Assembly (NCBI GenBank): GCA_035533615.1 | Contig: DATLTM010000025.1 | Span: 1-24,783, forward strand | Source of the DNA: C7867-001 sp035533615 | Lineage (GTDB): Bacteria > Patescibacteriota > Minisyncoccia > Phycocordibacterales > Phycocordibacteraceae | Length of the DNA: 24,783 nt | Reading direction: 5' to 3' | Part shown: one piece after another, positions 15,447 to 23,705 of the stretch | How positions within the stretch are numbered: the first letter of the stretch is position 1 | Layout: each line of letters begins with the position of its first letter | The notes under the pieces: generated by a model | What the model saw: the letters and a program-made list of their open reading frames with translations, nothing else | The model's database searches: none | Told to the model about the DNA's origin: nothing | Program-made: the position numbers and the translations under genes

Positions 15447-16016
15447 TCAAACGCCTATTTTGTCGATAAGCAGGCGGTGTGGATAGTCGAAAACGTCCCG
15501 CAAAAGCCGATCATAGACCCCGAAGCGGTAGCGAAAATCCGCAGTCGAGAATGATGCATAGCGGATCTCGCGCCCAAGCTCCGCCTCAAGAGAATGCACC
15601 GCATTCGCGAGTGTACGTTCATCAAGATTGTCGCCGACGACCAGAAGATCGATCTGTGCCTCGAGGACGCCGGTAAAGAGCCCCGAGAGCGCGATAAGCC
15701 GTAACGCCCCTGTGCGTTTGAGCGCTTTGAGCATGTCCTGCGGGCGCACGTTGGTCGTCTCACGGATAAATGTATCAAGCGCGTCAAGATATTCAAAATG
15801 TGAATTCGTCTGGTACCGGGACGGGACGAGCGCACCCTTTTTACGCACCAGGCCGGCGGCAAGAAATTCAGCGAGCGAGCGGCGCACGACCTCCTTGGAG
15901 AGCTTTGTCCGCCCAGCGATATCGGCAAGAGTAAACACGGAGTCTTTATTGAACACGAAAAGTCGGAGAGTCTTGAGATGGGCCCCTGAGCCGAAGATTC
16001 TTGCGAGCGGTTCCAT
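15447..16016 (-). CDS. Winged-helix regulator with nucleotidyltransferase-like domain
   Basis: The precise role is unknown. The 189-aa protein begins with a winged helix (about 1-60: LARIFGSGAHLKTLRLFVF, then TLADIAGRTKLSKEVVRRSLAEFLAAGLVRKKG). The second half (about 95-189) has LIALSGLFTG and IDLLVVGDNLDE, the latter like the catalytic Asp region of MNT-type nucleotidyltransferases. It ends with RYRFGVYDRLLRDVFDYPH. Proteins of this layout are common in Parcubacteria. The usual GSxARG catalytic start is weak (SGLFTG), so the domain may bind rather than transfer. ATG 16016 was chosen because TACACT with a TTGCGT -35 box lies just upstream; a longer reading would start inside the rplL terminator. 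Confidence 0.72.
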   Translation of the reverse strand: MEPLARIFGSGAHLKTLRLFVFNKDSVFTLADIAGRTKLSKEVVRRSLAEFLAAGLVRKKGALVPSRYQTNSHFEYLDALDTFIRETTNVRPQDMLKALKRTGALRLIALSGLFTGVLEAQIDLLVVGDNLDERTLANAVHSLEAELGREIRYASFSTADFRYRFGVYDRLLRDVFDYPHRLLIDKIGV

Positions 16017-16025
16017 AATGCGGCC

Positions 16026-16054
16026 AGTGTACGGTCTGGGAACGCAAAACGCAA
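16026..16054 (-). promoter_or_regulatory. Promoter of the winged-helix gene, fused to rplL terminator
   Basis: TTGCGT (16049-16054) and TACACT (16026-16031) are 17 nt apart. The -10 box ends 9 nt before ATG 16016, so the leader is about 2 nt. The -35 box lies in the T-rich tail of the rplL terminator. Confidence 0.6.
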
Positions 16055-16088
16055 AACCGAGCACCATGGTTGCCATGGTGCTCGGTTT
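16045..16088 (-). terminator. Intrinsic terminator of rplJ-rplL
   Basis: A perfect 16-bp stem with a 3-nt loop (16054-16069 and 16073-16088) is followed on the minus strand by TGCGTTTTG. It starts 12 nt after the rplL stop. Confidence 0.85.
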
Positions 16089-16099
16089 GTTGCGAAAAG

Positions 16100-16498
16100 T
16101 TACTTCAAAGTCACTTTCGCCCCAGCGTCAGTGAGCTTCTTCGCGAGTTCGGCAGCGTCTTCTTTCTTCATGCCGGTCTTGAGCATCGACGGCGCGCTGT
16201 CGACGAGATCCTTTGCTTCCTTGAGCCCGAGCGCGAGCGCCTCCTTAACTGCCTTGATAACGGCAATCTTGCTTGCGCCCGCGTCGGTAAGCTCGACATC
16301 GCTGGTGCTCTTCCCTTCCTCTTCGGCTGCGGCGCCTGCCGCTGCAGGACCAGCGACCGCGACTGCCGCCGCGCTCACACCGAACTTCTTTTCAAGCACC
16401 TTCACGAGCTCGGAAAGCTCAAGGACGGTCATCGCTTCGACTTCTTCCACGAGCTTCTTGAATTTGCTTGGTATCTCTACCGTAATAGTTTCATCCAT
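16100..16498 (-). CDS. rplL: Ribosomal protein L7/L12
   Basis: L7/L12 forms the flexible stalk of the large subunit that recruits and activates translation GTPases. The 132-aa protein has the N-terminal dimerisation part (MTVLELSELVKVLEKKFGVSA, about 23-43), an Ala/Glu-rich hinge (about 44-68), and the C-terminal domain with KIAVIKAVKEALALGLKEAKDLVDSAP and KLTDAGAKVTLK. The ending is the family signature. It follows rplJ by 5 nt. Slightly longer than E. coli (121 aa), mainly at the N-terminus. Confidence 0.97.
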   Translation of the reverse strand: MDETITVEIPSKFKKLVEEVEAMTVLELSELVKVLEKKFGVSAAAVAVAGPAAAGAAAEEEGKSTSDVELTDAGASKIAVIKAVKEALALGLKEAKDLVDSAPSMLKTGMKKEDAAELAKKLTDAGAKVTLK

Positions 16499-16503
16499 AG
16501 GTA

Positions 16504-16995
16504 TTATTTCTTCCTGCTAATCTGATCGAGCGCCATAACGAATCCCTGAATCGGACTGTTAATGACGTTCACGAACATGCCGCGCAACACATTCATGGGC
16601 GGAATCGTCGCGATAGCGGTCATCTCCTCGGCGTTGAGAAAAGCTCCCTCGAACACGCCACCAAGAAGTACGAGTGCTCCTTTAAGCTTTTTCCCGAATT
16701 CGTACACGCCGCCTGCAGGTGCCGTGACGTCGTCGCTTGCAGTCCACGCAACCGCGATCTCTCCCGGCAAGGATGGTACCTCGCCTTGATACCCTCGCTC
16801 CGCGAGCGCCCGGCGAACGAGTGTTTTCTTCGCGACGTAGTAGCGCACACCTCTCTGTGAGAGCTCGGTCCGCAAACGTGAGACGTCCTTCACGGTCAAT
16901 TTTGAGAAACCAACGAACGCGACCGACGACGCTTCCTTAAAAGCATCCCCGAGCTTCGCGACGATAGCGCGCTTCTTATCTTTTGATATTGCCAT
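16504..16995 (-). CDS. rplJ: Ribosomal protein L10
   Basis: L10 anchors the L7/L12 dimers to 23S rRNA at the stalk base. The 163-aa sequence starts MAISKDKKRAIVAKLGDAFKEASSVAFVGFSKLTVKDVSRLR, the usual N-terminus, followed by RGVRYYVAKKTLVRRAL. A C-terminal helix that would bind L12 follows at about 140-163. The gene has a structured leader directly upstream (17005-17096), the usual autoregulatory site bound by L10-L12 (known for the family). No clear Shine-Dalgarno is seen at ATG 16995. Confidence 0.96.
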   Translation of the reverse strand: MAISKDKKRAIVAKLGDAFKEASSVAFVGFSKLTVKDVSRLRTELSQRGVRYYVAKKTLVRRALAERGYQGEVPSLPGEIAVAWTASDDVTAPAGGVYEFGKKLKGALVLLGGVFEGAFLNAEEMTAIATIPPMNVLRGMFVNVINSPIQGFVMALDQISRKK

Positions 16996-17004
16996 ACGAT
17001 TTCC

Positions 17005-17096
17005 GTACGAACGAAATAAAGGAGAGTTCGACCTGTATGGTCTCGCCTCGGCAGGATTTATCCGCTCTTGCGGAACCCGCTGTCTTCGGTTCGTAC
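17005..17096 (-). promoter_or_regulatory. Ribosomal protein L10 leader (autoregulatory RNA)
   Basis: The leader closes with GTACGAAC/GTTCGTAC (8 bp, 17089-17096 with 17005-17012). Inside is the conserved core of L10 leaders: GAAGACAGCGGG, then TAAATCCTGCCGAGG about 20 nt later. In this family the L10-L12 complex binds the leader and represses rplJL. Confidence 0.85.
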
Positions 17097-17103
17097 AGGA
17101 AAC

Positions 17104-17131
17104 ACTCTACCAGAACGGCGTTGCAATGCAA
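17104..17131 (-). promoter_or_regulatory. Promoter of rplJ-rplL
   Basis: TTGCAT (17126-17131) and TAGAGT (17104-17109) have a 16-nt spacer. The predicted start near 17097 coincides with the outer end of the L10 leader helix. The -35 box touches the stop codon of the small membrane peptide gene. Confidence 0.6.
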
Positions 17132-17284
17132 TTAGCCCATCGCAACACTCGCAACATGGAGAGTCAGAAGCGCGACCGCGATGATAACCGCGAAGCCGGT
17201 GGAAAACTTCACGAACTCAACGATAAACGGGAGCAGCCTGCGTTCGCGGGCGCGCTGACTTTTTTTATTTCTTAGATTGTTCAT
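17132..17284 (-). CDS. Small single-helix membrane protein, 50 aa
   Basis: It is not recognised. The N-terminus is strongly basic (MNNLRNKKSQRARERRL), followed by one hydrophobic helix (about 22-47). This suggests an N-in membrane peptide. The ATG lies 20 nt inside the end of the O-antigen-ligase-like gene in another frame, a typical coupling arrangement. The rplJ promoter begins right after the stop. SecE was considered because of its size and the rplJL neighbourhood, but the WPxxxE-type motif is missing. Confidence 0.55.
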   Translation of the reverse strand: MNNLRNKKSQRARERRLLPFIVEFVKFSTGFAVIIAVALLTLHVASVAMG

Positions 17285-19352
17285 AGGCCTGTATTTTTGC
17301 GAGATCACTTGCCGCCGCCGTATTACCAGGATCAAGATGCACGACCTCCGCCAAAAAGAATGCCGCATCTGGGAGATCAAGTACCGTCTCATAATACACT
17401 GCCGCTCGGTTTGCCGTCTCAAGATCACTCTGATAGTACTCTTTGCCCAGTAATGCCTCTGCCGCAGCGGCACCTGTATTGCCGGCGACCTGGAGAAGTT
17501 GTGCGAGCACGAAGTGTGGTTCAGACAGCGTCGGTACGAGCGCGATATAGCGTGTCAGTATATCTTGCGCGGCTGCATAGCCAGCAACGCGCTCTGGCGA
17601 CTGCGGGGGATAGGTATTTGCTTTGCTGATGGAGAGATTCACAAGAATATACCACGGCTGCGAACGCTTCGGCGACTCTTTGATGGCTCGCGCCAGCGCC
17701 GCCGAAAGAAGGTTCTGGTCGACTGCTATCCCGGGGGGCGTGAGCGAAAGCACATCAGCGAGGTAGAGCGCCGTGCGTGCATCATAGGGGTAACGATTGA
17801 AATCCGCAGTGAGAATAGAGAGTGCTTCCTGGTACGCGTCGACGCGTGCCTGTCCCGTAAGCGCGGTTGCCTGGTCATTTGCGTACATGTCATATGCCTC
17901 ATATCCGTATTCGAGGTCACCGTAGGTGTTAAGTGCCATGCCGCGCTTCAGATAACTTATCTCTTTGGGAGAATCGACACGCTGGTACAGGTACGCTTCC
18001 GAGAGGTCATATGCCGCGAGCGCTGGGTAGAGAGACACGGGAATGATGAGGACGGCGAGCACGAAGGCGAATACCCATGAGGCGGAACGTGTCCATGCAG
18101 GCAACGGGAGCGCTTCGCGGGGAGAACTTTCAAGCGATATGCCAACAACGGCCGCGAGGAGTGCAAGGAACAGCCAAAACGAAGAAATGGTATCGAAAAC
18201 AAAGAAGTTCTGCACGGCATAGGTTATCGCGAGGAGCGCGAAGATTCCCGCGATGGGATGTTCTTTGCGACGCGCGAGACGCATCGCGGACGTGAAAAAA
18301 GATGCTATGAGCGCTAGGTAGAGCAGCAGTCCGCCGATGCCGTATTGCGCAACGTAGTCAAGAAAGGCGTTATGCGAACGGTCGAACCACTGCTCGGAAA
18401 TCTTCGTCGGGTCGTAGAATCGGTTGAAAAGCACGTCAATGTGCTCAGCGCCGACGCCGAGCCAAGGATGTTGCTCGATTTGCCCGATCATGTTCCTCCA
18501 GATGAACAGGCGGCTCGCGACATCCGGGTCGGTCGTCGAGATCGAAGCGATGCGCGCGATTGGCTGGAACGGCACTTTTGCAATCTCCGCTCGTAGTGCA
18601 AAGAAAAGTCCGCCGCAGAGAACGAGCGCGCCGAGAATGCTCGCCGACCAGACGCGCCGTCTCCCACTGCCACGCCATGCAGCGTAAGTAAGCGCTGCGA
18701 CACCGGCGGCAAGAAGCGCGAGTATCGTACCGCGCGTTGCGGTAAGCACGATGGCGAGGACTTGCAGTGCCGCACCCGTGTACACGGCACGGCGCCACCC
18801 GCGCGGGAGCGAACGGGCGGCGGCTAGCGTCGCAAAGAAGGCGATGCCGAGGTAGCAGGCAAAGAATGCCGCGTTCCCGAGCAGGCTCCCAATGCGGCTA
18901 TGGTCTATAAGCCATTCGCCGATGCCGTAGACCGCGATAAAACTCCCGATAACCGCAATCGCGCGGAGAAGCCGCTCAAAAAACGTGCGGTCTGCGTGGA
19001 GCAGGATAAGGTAAAAGCTCGTAACGGCGCAGGTGAGCATCAGGAGCCCGTCGCCGCGCACGAAGATGCTCCAAAAACTTCTGTAGAAATCAATACCGAA
19101 CGCGCTTGCAATATACGCAAGCGCAAGGAGCATCACGGGGATCCAGGCCTCCCGCGAAGCAAGCCGTGCCCAATAGAATGTGCGTCCATACGCAACGAGA
19201 ATGCCGAATGCTCCGACTGCAAGGAAAGTGAGAGCATAGAAAAGCAGTGTCTTGGGGACGAGGTACGGGTAGATGAGACTTCCCCATATCACAACCGGCA
19301 AAATGACGGGCGCTATGAGTAGCCACGGATAGGCGCGTTCAATAAATCTCAT
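17265..19352 (-). CDS. O-antigen ligase/PglL-like membrane protein with TPR tail
   Basis: Wzy_C-family enzymes join a lipid-linked glycan to lipid A, another glycan, or Ser/Thr of exported proteins. The 695-aa protein has about 11-12 membrane helices (residues 10-430). The Wzy_C-type periplasmic loop contains VASRLFIWRNMIGQIEQHPWLGVGAEH and DRSHNAFLDYVAQYGIGGLLLYL; the Arg and His are the conserved functional residues of the family. After residue 450 a soluble region with TPR-like helices runs to the end. There is no sign of an LPS pathway in the window, so protein or polysaccharide ligation is more likely than lipid A transfer (inference). It overlaps the upstream TPR gene as ATGA and the downstream small gene by 20 nt. 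Confidence 0.8.
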   Translation of the reverse strand: MRFIERAYPWLLIAPVILPVVIWGSLIYPYLVPKTLLFYALTFLAVGAFGILVAYGRTFYWARLASREAWIPVMLLALAYIASAFGIDFYRSFWSIFVRGDGLLMLTCAVTSFYLILLHADRTFFERLLRAIAVIGSFIAVYGIGEWLIDHSRIGSLLGNAAFFACYLGIAFFATLAAARSLPRGWRRAVYTGAALQVLAIVLTATRGTILALLAAGVAALTYAAWRGSGRRRVWSASILGALVLCGGLFFALRAEIAKVPFQPIARIASISTTDPDVASRLFIWRNMIGQIEQHPWLGVGAEHIDVLFNRFYDPTKISEQWFDRSHNAFLDYVAQYGIGGLLLYLALIASFFTSAMRLARRKEHPIAGIFALLAITYAVQNFFVFDTISSFWLFLALLAAVVGISLESSPREALPLPAWTRSASWVFAFVLAVLIIPVSLYPALAAYDLSEAYLYQRVDSPKEISYLKRGMALNTYGDLEYGYEAYDMYANDQATALTGQARVDAYQEALSILTADFNRYPYDARTALYLADVLSLTPPGIAVDQNLLSAALARAIKESPKRSQPWYILVNLSISKANTYPPQSPERVAGYAAAQDILTRYIALVPTLSEPHFVLAQLLQVAGNTGAAAAEALLGKEYYQSDLETANRAAVYYETVLDLPDAAFFLAEVVHLDPGNTAAASDLAKIQAYEQSKK

Positions 19353-20146
19353 TCTTTTGCTTTAAGCTGCGCTATCGCGGCGTTAATCGCCGTCATATCC
19401 TTCCCAGGTGAGAGCATCTCTACCGTCTGCCATGCCTTTATTGCATCGGCGTAGCGCCCCTGTTCGGTCAGCCACTGCGCTTCTATCGTGAGAATTTGCG
19501 GGGTGTCGCCGAAGACTTTTGCCACATCAGCCAAGGCGGAAGTAATGCGTGCGGTGTCGTTCGGAAACCGGTTTGTCAGGAAATTAAGCCGTTCAATATG
19601 ATACTCAAGCACGCCCGGCTCGACCGCAACCGCCTTCGCGTATGCGTCGGCGGCGGTGTGATACGCACCAAGCTCATCCATCAGATGGCCGAGATTCACA
19701 AATGCGAGGCCTTTGTTTTGGTAGATGGCAATAGCGCGATTGTAGTTTTGATATGCACCTTTCCCGTTGCCGAGCAGATTGTAGTCATTCCCGAGACCGA
19801 TATAGAGATCGTAGTTGTCGTACTGCCCTTTCCCGAGAAGGCTCTGTAAGTGGACGATATCGGCGTTCGCCTGCACCGTGAGTGTCGCGTTCCCGGTATA
19901 CGCGCCGTTGAAACTCCACGACGCGATAGTATCCGCCGCATTAATCGGGAATGGCAATACGACAGCAGCCGTAGTGGAGGCGACCGACGTAAGAAGCGTA
20001 GTGCTCGTAGCGGTAGGAGTAGTAGATGAAGCAATGTTGCCGGTATCAACCGGTGCAGGAGTCTTCACGAAATAGATCAAACCGAGTACGACGACTATCA
20101 CCGCGGCACCGCCGACTACCGCCCACTGTTTCTTTAAAAGCTGCAT
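19349..20146 (-). CDS. Membrane-anchored TPR protein
   Basis: The 265-aa protein has one N-terminal membrane helix (about 8-28) and a Ser/Thr/Pro-rich linker (about 30-75). Tetratricopeptide repeats follow (about 100-260; segments such as YDLYIGLGNDYNLLGNGKGA, AFVNLGHLMDELGAYHTAAD, TIEAQWLTEQGRYADAIKAW). TPRs bind partner proteins, and the body should lie outside the membrane. Its stop overlaps the start of the ligase-like gene (ATGA), and that protein also ends in TPRs, so the two probably work as a complex (inference). ATG 20146 was chosen because it precedes the helix and has TATTCT 9 nt upstream. An earlier in-frame start would lie inside the promoter. Confidence 0.75.
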   Translation of the reverse strand: MQLLKKQWAVVGGAAVIVVVLGLIYFVKTPAPVDTGNIASSTTPTATSTTLLTSVASTTAAVVLPFPINAADTIASWSFNGAYTGNATLTVQANADIVHLQSLLGKGQYDNYDLYIGLGNDYNLLGNGKGAYQNYNRAIAIYQNKGLAFVNLGHLMDELGAYHTAADAYAKAVAVEPGVLEYHIERLNFLTNRFPNDTARITSALADVAKVFGDTPQILTIEAQWLTEQGRYADAIKAWQTVEMLSPGKDMTAINAAIAQLKAKE

Positions 20147-20155
20147 ACGCAAAAC

Positions 20156-20161
20156 AGAATA
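20156..20161 (-). promoter_or_regulatory. -10 box of the TPR gene, next to the S-layer terminator
   Basis: TATTCT ends 9 nt before ATG 20146, giving a leader of about 2 nt. It lies 10 nt past the terminator hairpin of the upstream gene. The -35 region falls in the hairpin and is weak. Confidence 0.4.
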
Positions 20162-20198
20162 CCACAAAACAAAAAACCACCCGTAGAGGGTGGTTTTT
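20162..20198 (-). terminator. Terminator of the S-layer-like gene
   Basis: An 11-bp stem (AAAAACCACCC/GGGTGGTTTTT, loop of 5) has T-runs on both sides and may work in both directions. On the minus strand it is followed by TGTTTTG. Confidence 0.85.
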
Positions 20199-20282
20199 GT
20201 TTGCTAGGCCAATTCCCTAGCTGGTGGCCGAATGGCCTTTGGACTTAGGTTATTCCTTTCGGGACGTCACTAGAGGCGATTA
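20199..20282 (-). other. 3' untranslated region of the S-layer-like mRNA
   Basis: About 84 nt between stop and terminator hold two further hairpins: GGCC/GGCC around ATTC (20226-20237) and GCTAGG/CCTAGC (20203-20221). They may protect the 3' end of an abundant mRNA. No known riboswitch motif was matched. Confidence 0.4.
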
Positions 20283-23200
20283 CTACTTGGAGTAGCTCGT
20301 CGCGTTCGTTGTGAAGTTCTTCAGGAGGTAGCCGTTCGTCCAGTCAGTCGTACTGATCGAATGACCGGTTGCCGACATACCTGACCACACTACGTTGCTA
20401 GGAAGTCCTGCAGTAGTTGCTGCGGATCCTTCTGCAGCGTGCGACCCGTCGGACGCAAGTGAGATCGTGATCGTCGAGCCGGTGGTGAAGCCAGCGACCG
20501 TGCCGTAGAGGTCATAGGTCTTGGTCGCACCAGCCGCTACCTGCGCGTAGGTCGACTGCGTCGAGTTCTTCGTCAGGTCGACCGTGATGGTCGTCGCTGT
20601 CGTCGAAGCGGAGGAAGTCGTGTTGTCGAGCAGGTTAGTGCCAGAACTGTCATCCGTGAGGTAGACATTCGTTACCGTTGCCGAGGTCGTCGCGATGTTG
20701 AACACCAGGTGTGTCCACTGAATCGCGCCTGCCGGATCAGCAGAGATGCTGAAGCGGTAGAGAGGATTGCCAGTTGACGGAACTGTAACACCCGTCGAGA
20801 GCATCGCGAAGGTCGGAATCGACTTGTGAACGTAGAACGTGCCGTTGCTTGCAAGCATAGGACCGGTAGTGCCGGAGCCCGTGCTGTTCACGTTCGTGAG
20901 CGTACTACCAGCGCCGTTGATGGCCTTGAAGTCCGAGTTTGCACCCGAAGCACCGCCGCCGTCAATCGAGACGTTGATTGCCGCACCCGAAGTCGCACCC
21001 GATGCGATAGTCGGCGTACCGACAGACACATTGAGGTTTGCTGAACTGTTCATCGGGACATACATCGTGAGACCCGTGAAGGTCGCCGTCGCGTATGCAT
21101 TTGCCGCAGTTACTGCAAGCGGTGCCGACACAGTCTGAGTTACACCATTTATGTCCTGGTACGAGACCGTAACGTTCGTGACCGAAGTCGCGGCGCTGTT
21201 CGGAACAAGAACCGCAAGGTTCTGAACCGTGTACGCCGAGTTGCTTGCCGCGAAGTTGAATTGGCCGACCAGTACCGAGCTCGCGCCAGCAAGAACGATA
21301 TTACTTACCGGATCACCTGCGCCACGCGTTACCGCAAGCGTACCAGAGCCGATGGTAATCGTCTGGAGTGCCGTTATAGCAGGCGAGGTAGAGATGCCCG
21401 TGAGGTCACCAGTACCCGTCGTAGCCGCGTCGACTGATGCGGTAATCGTACCCAGGTTTGCACCCGAGAGAACGTTGCCGTAGATGTCAATCGTCTTGGT
21501 CGAGGAGACTGGAACATCGAAGTTCACTGCGAACGAATTGCTCGTCGACGGAGTCGTCTGGACCGAGCCAAGCACGTTGCCCGTCGCGTCATCCTTCAGA
21601 GTAAGGTTCGTGATGGTTGACGAGACGGCTGCAGGGAAGGTAATGGCGATCGAATTGACCGTTACACCTTCCGTCGAGCCCGACGAGAGCGTGAACGCAC
21701 CGAGCTTCATATTGTTCTGACCAGCGATGACCGTCTGATTGCCATATCCCGAGTACTTCGTCGCGGTGAGCGAAGAAGACGACACGGTTATGGAGTTACC
21801 AGATGTCGCTGCTGCCGGAACGTCGGTCGAGACAAGCGAGGATTGACCCTGTGCATTGTTCGAGCCCGCCGCAAGCGAGACGATGACGGTCGAGCCGGTC
21901 GGAAGGTTTGTGCCTCCCGTATCCTGCGCATCGCCGTAGACGCTAACAATAGTGTTTACGCCTGCCGGAAGAATAAGCGAGGAGCCGAGCGAGAAGTCCG
22001 TCTTGTTCGCTACAAGCGAACCGATATCCTTGGTCGAGCCGACCTGGACGCCGTTCACGTAGATTTTGCCATTGTTGAGACCGCCGACACCAGCGAGGGC
22101 ACCGCCACTTGTTGTGGAGCTGGCGTAAACGTAGAGATCGGATACCTTCACATTTTCACCCGAGGCGAGCATATCGAAGGATGCCCACTCTGCCGAGGAG
22201 GCGCCCACTGCGATATTTGACGTCGGAGAAGAAGGATCAAGCGAGACCGAGACACCCGAAGTGCCAGAAACCGCCTGCATCGTGATCGTGCCTGTTGACT
22301 GCGCCGAGAAAGTGGTGTCGCCATTGTCTGTCGGAGTTACCGGCTGATTGAGCTGGCTGTCGACAAACATCGAATCCGATGAGCGCTGTACCGAGAACAC
22401 GATAGTGCGGCTTGCGCCACCAGTAATGTTGGCGAGAACCTTAATAACGTGGCTCTGGGTAGAGAGTGCAACCGGAGCAGCCGAGAGATCGAAGGTGACT
22501 GTGCGGTCTGCTCCCATGACCGGCACCGCCGCACCAGCCTGTACGCCGTCTACGTAGAGGCGAAGGTTGATGAGATTTGCCGAATCAATCGAACCGAGAT
22601 TCGTGAAGCGCATCGAGCTCAACTTAACCGGGTTGGTAGAAACCGAAACGGTATTCTGCCAGACCGGGTAGTCGTTCTGCGGACTGATAGTCGTCGGTGC
22701 CGACGGTGTGACGGTTGCGCCGTAGCTAACCGTTGCGAGAGTTGCTGACGAGATTGTCTGGTAGCCGGAAGCAATCGGGAAGCTGACCGAAGAGTCAAGC
22801 GTACCCGAGCTGGTTACCGAGACGAGGCTCACGCCAATCTGCTGGCCAGAACTACCCGATGCGATGTCGGAGCGAACCGACACCGTGTAGGTGCCACCTG
22901 CCGGAACCGTGAAGAGGCCAGCCGAGTCGCTGTAAGAGAACTGACCGTTATTCACACCCGCAGAATCCGTGATACGCGTACCCGCATTGTAGAGGTACAC
23001 ATTCGCGAGAGTTGCATCATTGCTGACACCAGTGCGGTTGAAGGTAAGACCAGTCACATTAATCGGGGCCGAGGTCGGGTTCGCGAAGACAAAGTCTCCG
23101 AGATCACCAATGCCTTGAGTCGCGACGAGGACCGTGCCGTTCGGGCTAGTTGGCGAGAGCGAGACCTTGAGGCCTGTTCCCGTACCAGCTGAAGAACTGG

Positions 23201-23705
23201 TGGTCGTAGTCGTGGTGGTCGAGGTCGAGCCGGTGCAGCTCAGATTGAACTTAGAACGCGAAATCGCTCCGAAGTAGCCAGCTGCGGGCGAAACGCCCAT
23301 AGCCTTCTGCCACGCGATTACCGCCGCGCGCGTCTGGGCACCGAAGTAGCCAGTCGCACCCGCAGGAATCGAGTAGCCGCCGCCGATGAGAGCCTGCTGA
23401 AGACTCGTCACCGCTGCGCCTGTCGAACCCATCGTGAGATCACTAGTGCCGACGGAACAGGATCCGCTGCCAGAAGAGGTCGTCGTAGTCGTCGTCGTCT
23501 GGCCGGTGAGAGCCGAGTTGACGTTCGCGATCGTGGCGCTATCAGCACCGAACGAAGAGAGGAGCGAGAGAATCGACTGGATCTGCGCGCTGGTCAAGCT
23601 CGCCGCATGCGCCATCGGCGCAAGAGAGAGCATTGACGTCGCCATCGCGAGTCCGGTCGCCACTGCTGCGACCTTCGCGATCGCTCTTGTAGTTACCGTT
23701 TTCAT
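20283..23705 (-). CDS. S-layer-like surface protein with peptidoglycan-binding domain
   Basis: This 1140-aa exported protein starts with a signal peptide (basic MKTVTTRAIAK, hydrophobic core, cleavage after AHA near residue 34). A helical segment follows (SLTSAQIQSILSLLSSFGAD, about 36-55), then a Thr/Ser/Gly linker. A PG_binding_1-like domain runs at about 85-155 (MGSTGAAVTSLQQAL, GYFGAQTRAAVIAWQKAMG). It is bracketed by the only two cysteines, C83 and C157, which may form a disulfide. The remaining 980 residues are low-charge, Ser/Thr/Gly/Val-rich, and look like a row of Ig-like beta domains. No sorting motif or C-terminal anchor is seen, so attachment is probably through the N-terminal domain. 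Composition and size fit an S-layer subunit. ATG 23705 begins the signal peptide. It has its own long leader and terminator. Confidence 0.8.
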   Translation of the reverse strand: MKTVTTRAIAKVAAVATGLAMATSMLSLAPMAHAASLTSAQIQSILSLLSSFGADSATIANVNSALTGQTTTTTTTSSGSGSCSVGTSDLTMGSTGAAVTSLQQALIGGGYSIPAGATGYFGAQTRAAVIAWQKAMGVSPAAGYFGAISRSKFNLSCTGSTSTTTTTTTSSSAGTGTGLKVSLSPTSPNGTVLVATQGIGDLGDFVFANPTSAPINVTGLTFNRTGVSNDATLANVYLYNAGTRITDSAGVNNGQFSYSDSAGLFTVPAGGTYTVSVRSDIASGSSGQQIGVSLVSVTSSGTLDSSVSFPIASGYQTISSATLATVSYGATVTPSAPTTISPQNDYPVWQNTVSVSTNPVKLSSMRFTNLGSIDSANLINLRLYVDGVQAGAAVPVMGADRTVTFDLSAAPVALSTQSHVIKVLANITGGASRTIVFSVQRSSDSMFVDSQLNQPVTPTDNGDTTFSAQSTGTITMQAVSGTSGVSVSLDPSSPTSNIAVGASSAEWASFDMLASGENVKVSDLYVYASSTTSGGALAGVGGLNNGKIYVNGVQVGSTKDIGSLVANKTDFSLGSSLILPAGVNTIVSVYGDAQDTGGTNLPTGSTVIVSLAAGSNNAQGQSSLVSTDVPAAATSGNSITVSSSSLTATKYSGYGNQTVIAGQNNMKLGAFTLSSGSTEGVTVNSIAITFPAAVSSTITNLTLKDDATGNVLGSVQTTPSTSNSFAVNFDVPVSSTKTIDIYGNVLSGANLGTITASVDAATTGTGDLTGISTSPAITALQTITIGSGTLAVTRGAGDPVSNIVLAGASSVLVGQFNFAASNSAYTVQNLAVLVPNSAATSVTNVTVSYQDINGVTQTVSAPLAVTAANAYATATFTGLTMYVPMNSSANLNVSVGTPTIASGATSGAAINVSIDGGGASGANSDFKAINGAGSTLTNVNSTGSGTTGPMLASNGTFYVHKSIPTFAMLSTGVTVPSTGNPLYRFSISADPAGAIQWTHLVFNIATTSATVTNVYLTDDSSGTNLLDNTTSSASTTATTITVDLTKNSTQSTYAQVAAGATKTYDLYGTVAGFTTGSTITISLASDGSHAAEGSAATTAGLPSNVVWSGMSATGHSISTTDWTNGYLLKNFTTNATSYSK

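Noticed and set aside
17132..17284. Small membrane peptide as SecE
   Set aside because: The size and the rplJL neighbourhood fit, but the conserved Trp-Pro and following Glu of SecE are missing.
20199..20282. A riboswitch (c-di-GMP type) in the region after the S-layer-like gene
   Set aside because: GGCC hairpins and a GGGACG string looked suggestive, but the conserved GEMM core is absent. The segment is also a 3' UTR ahead of a terminator, not a leader.
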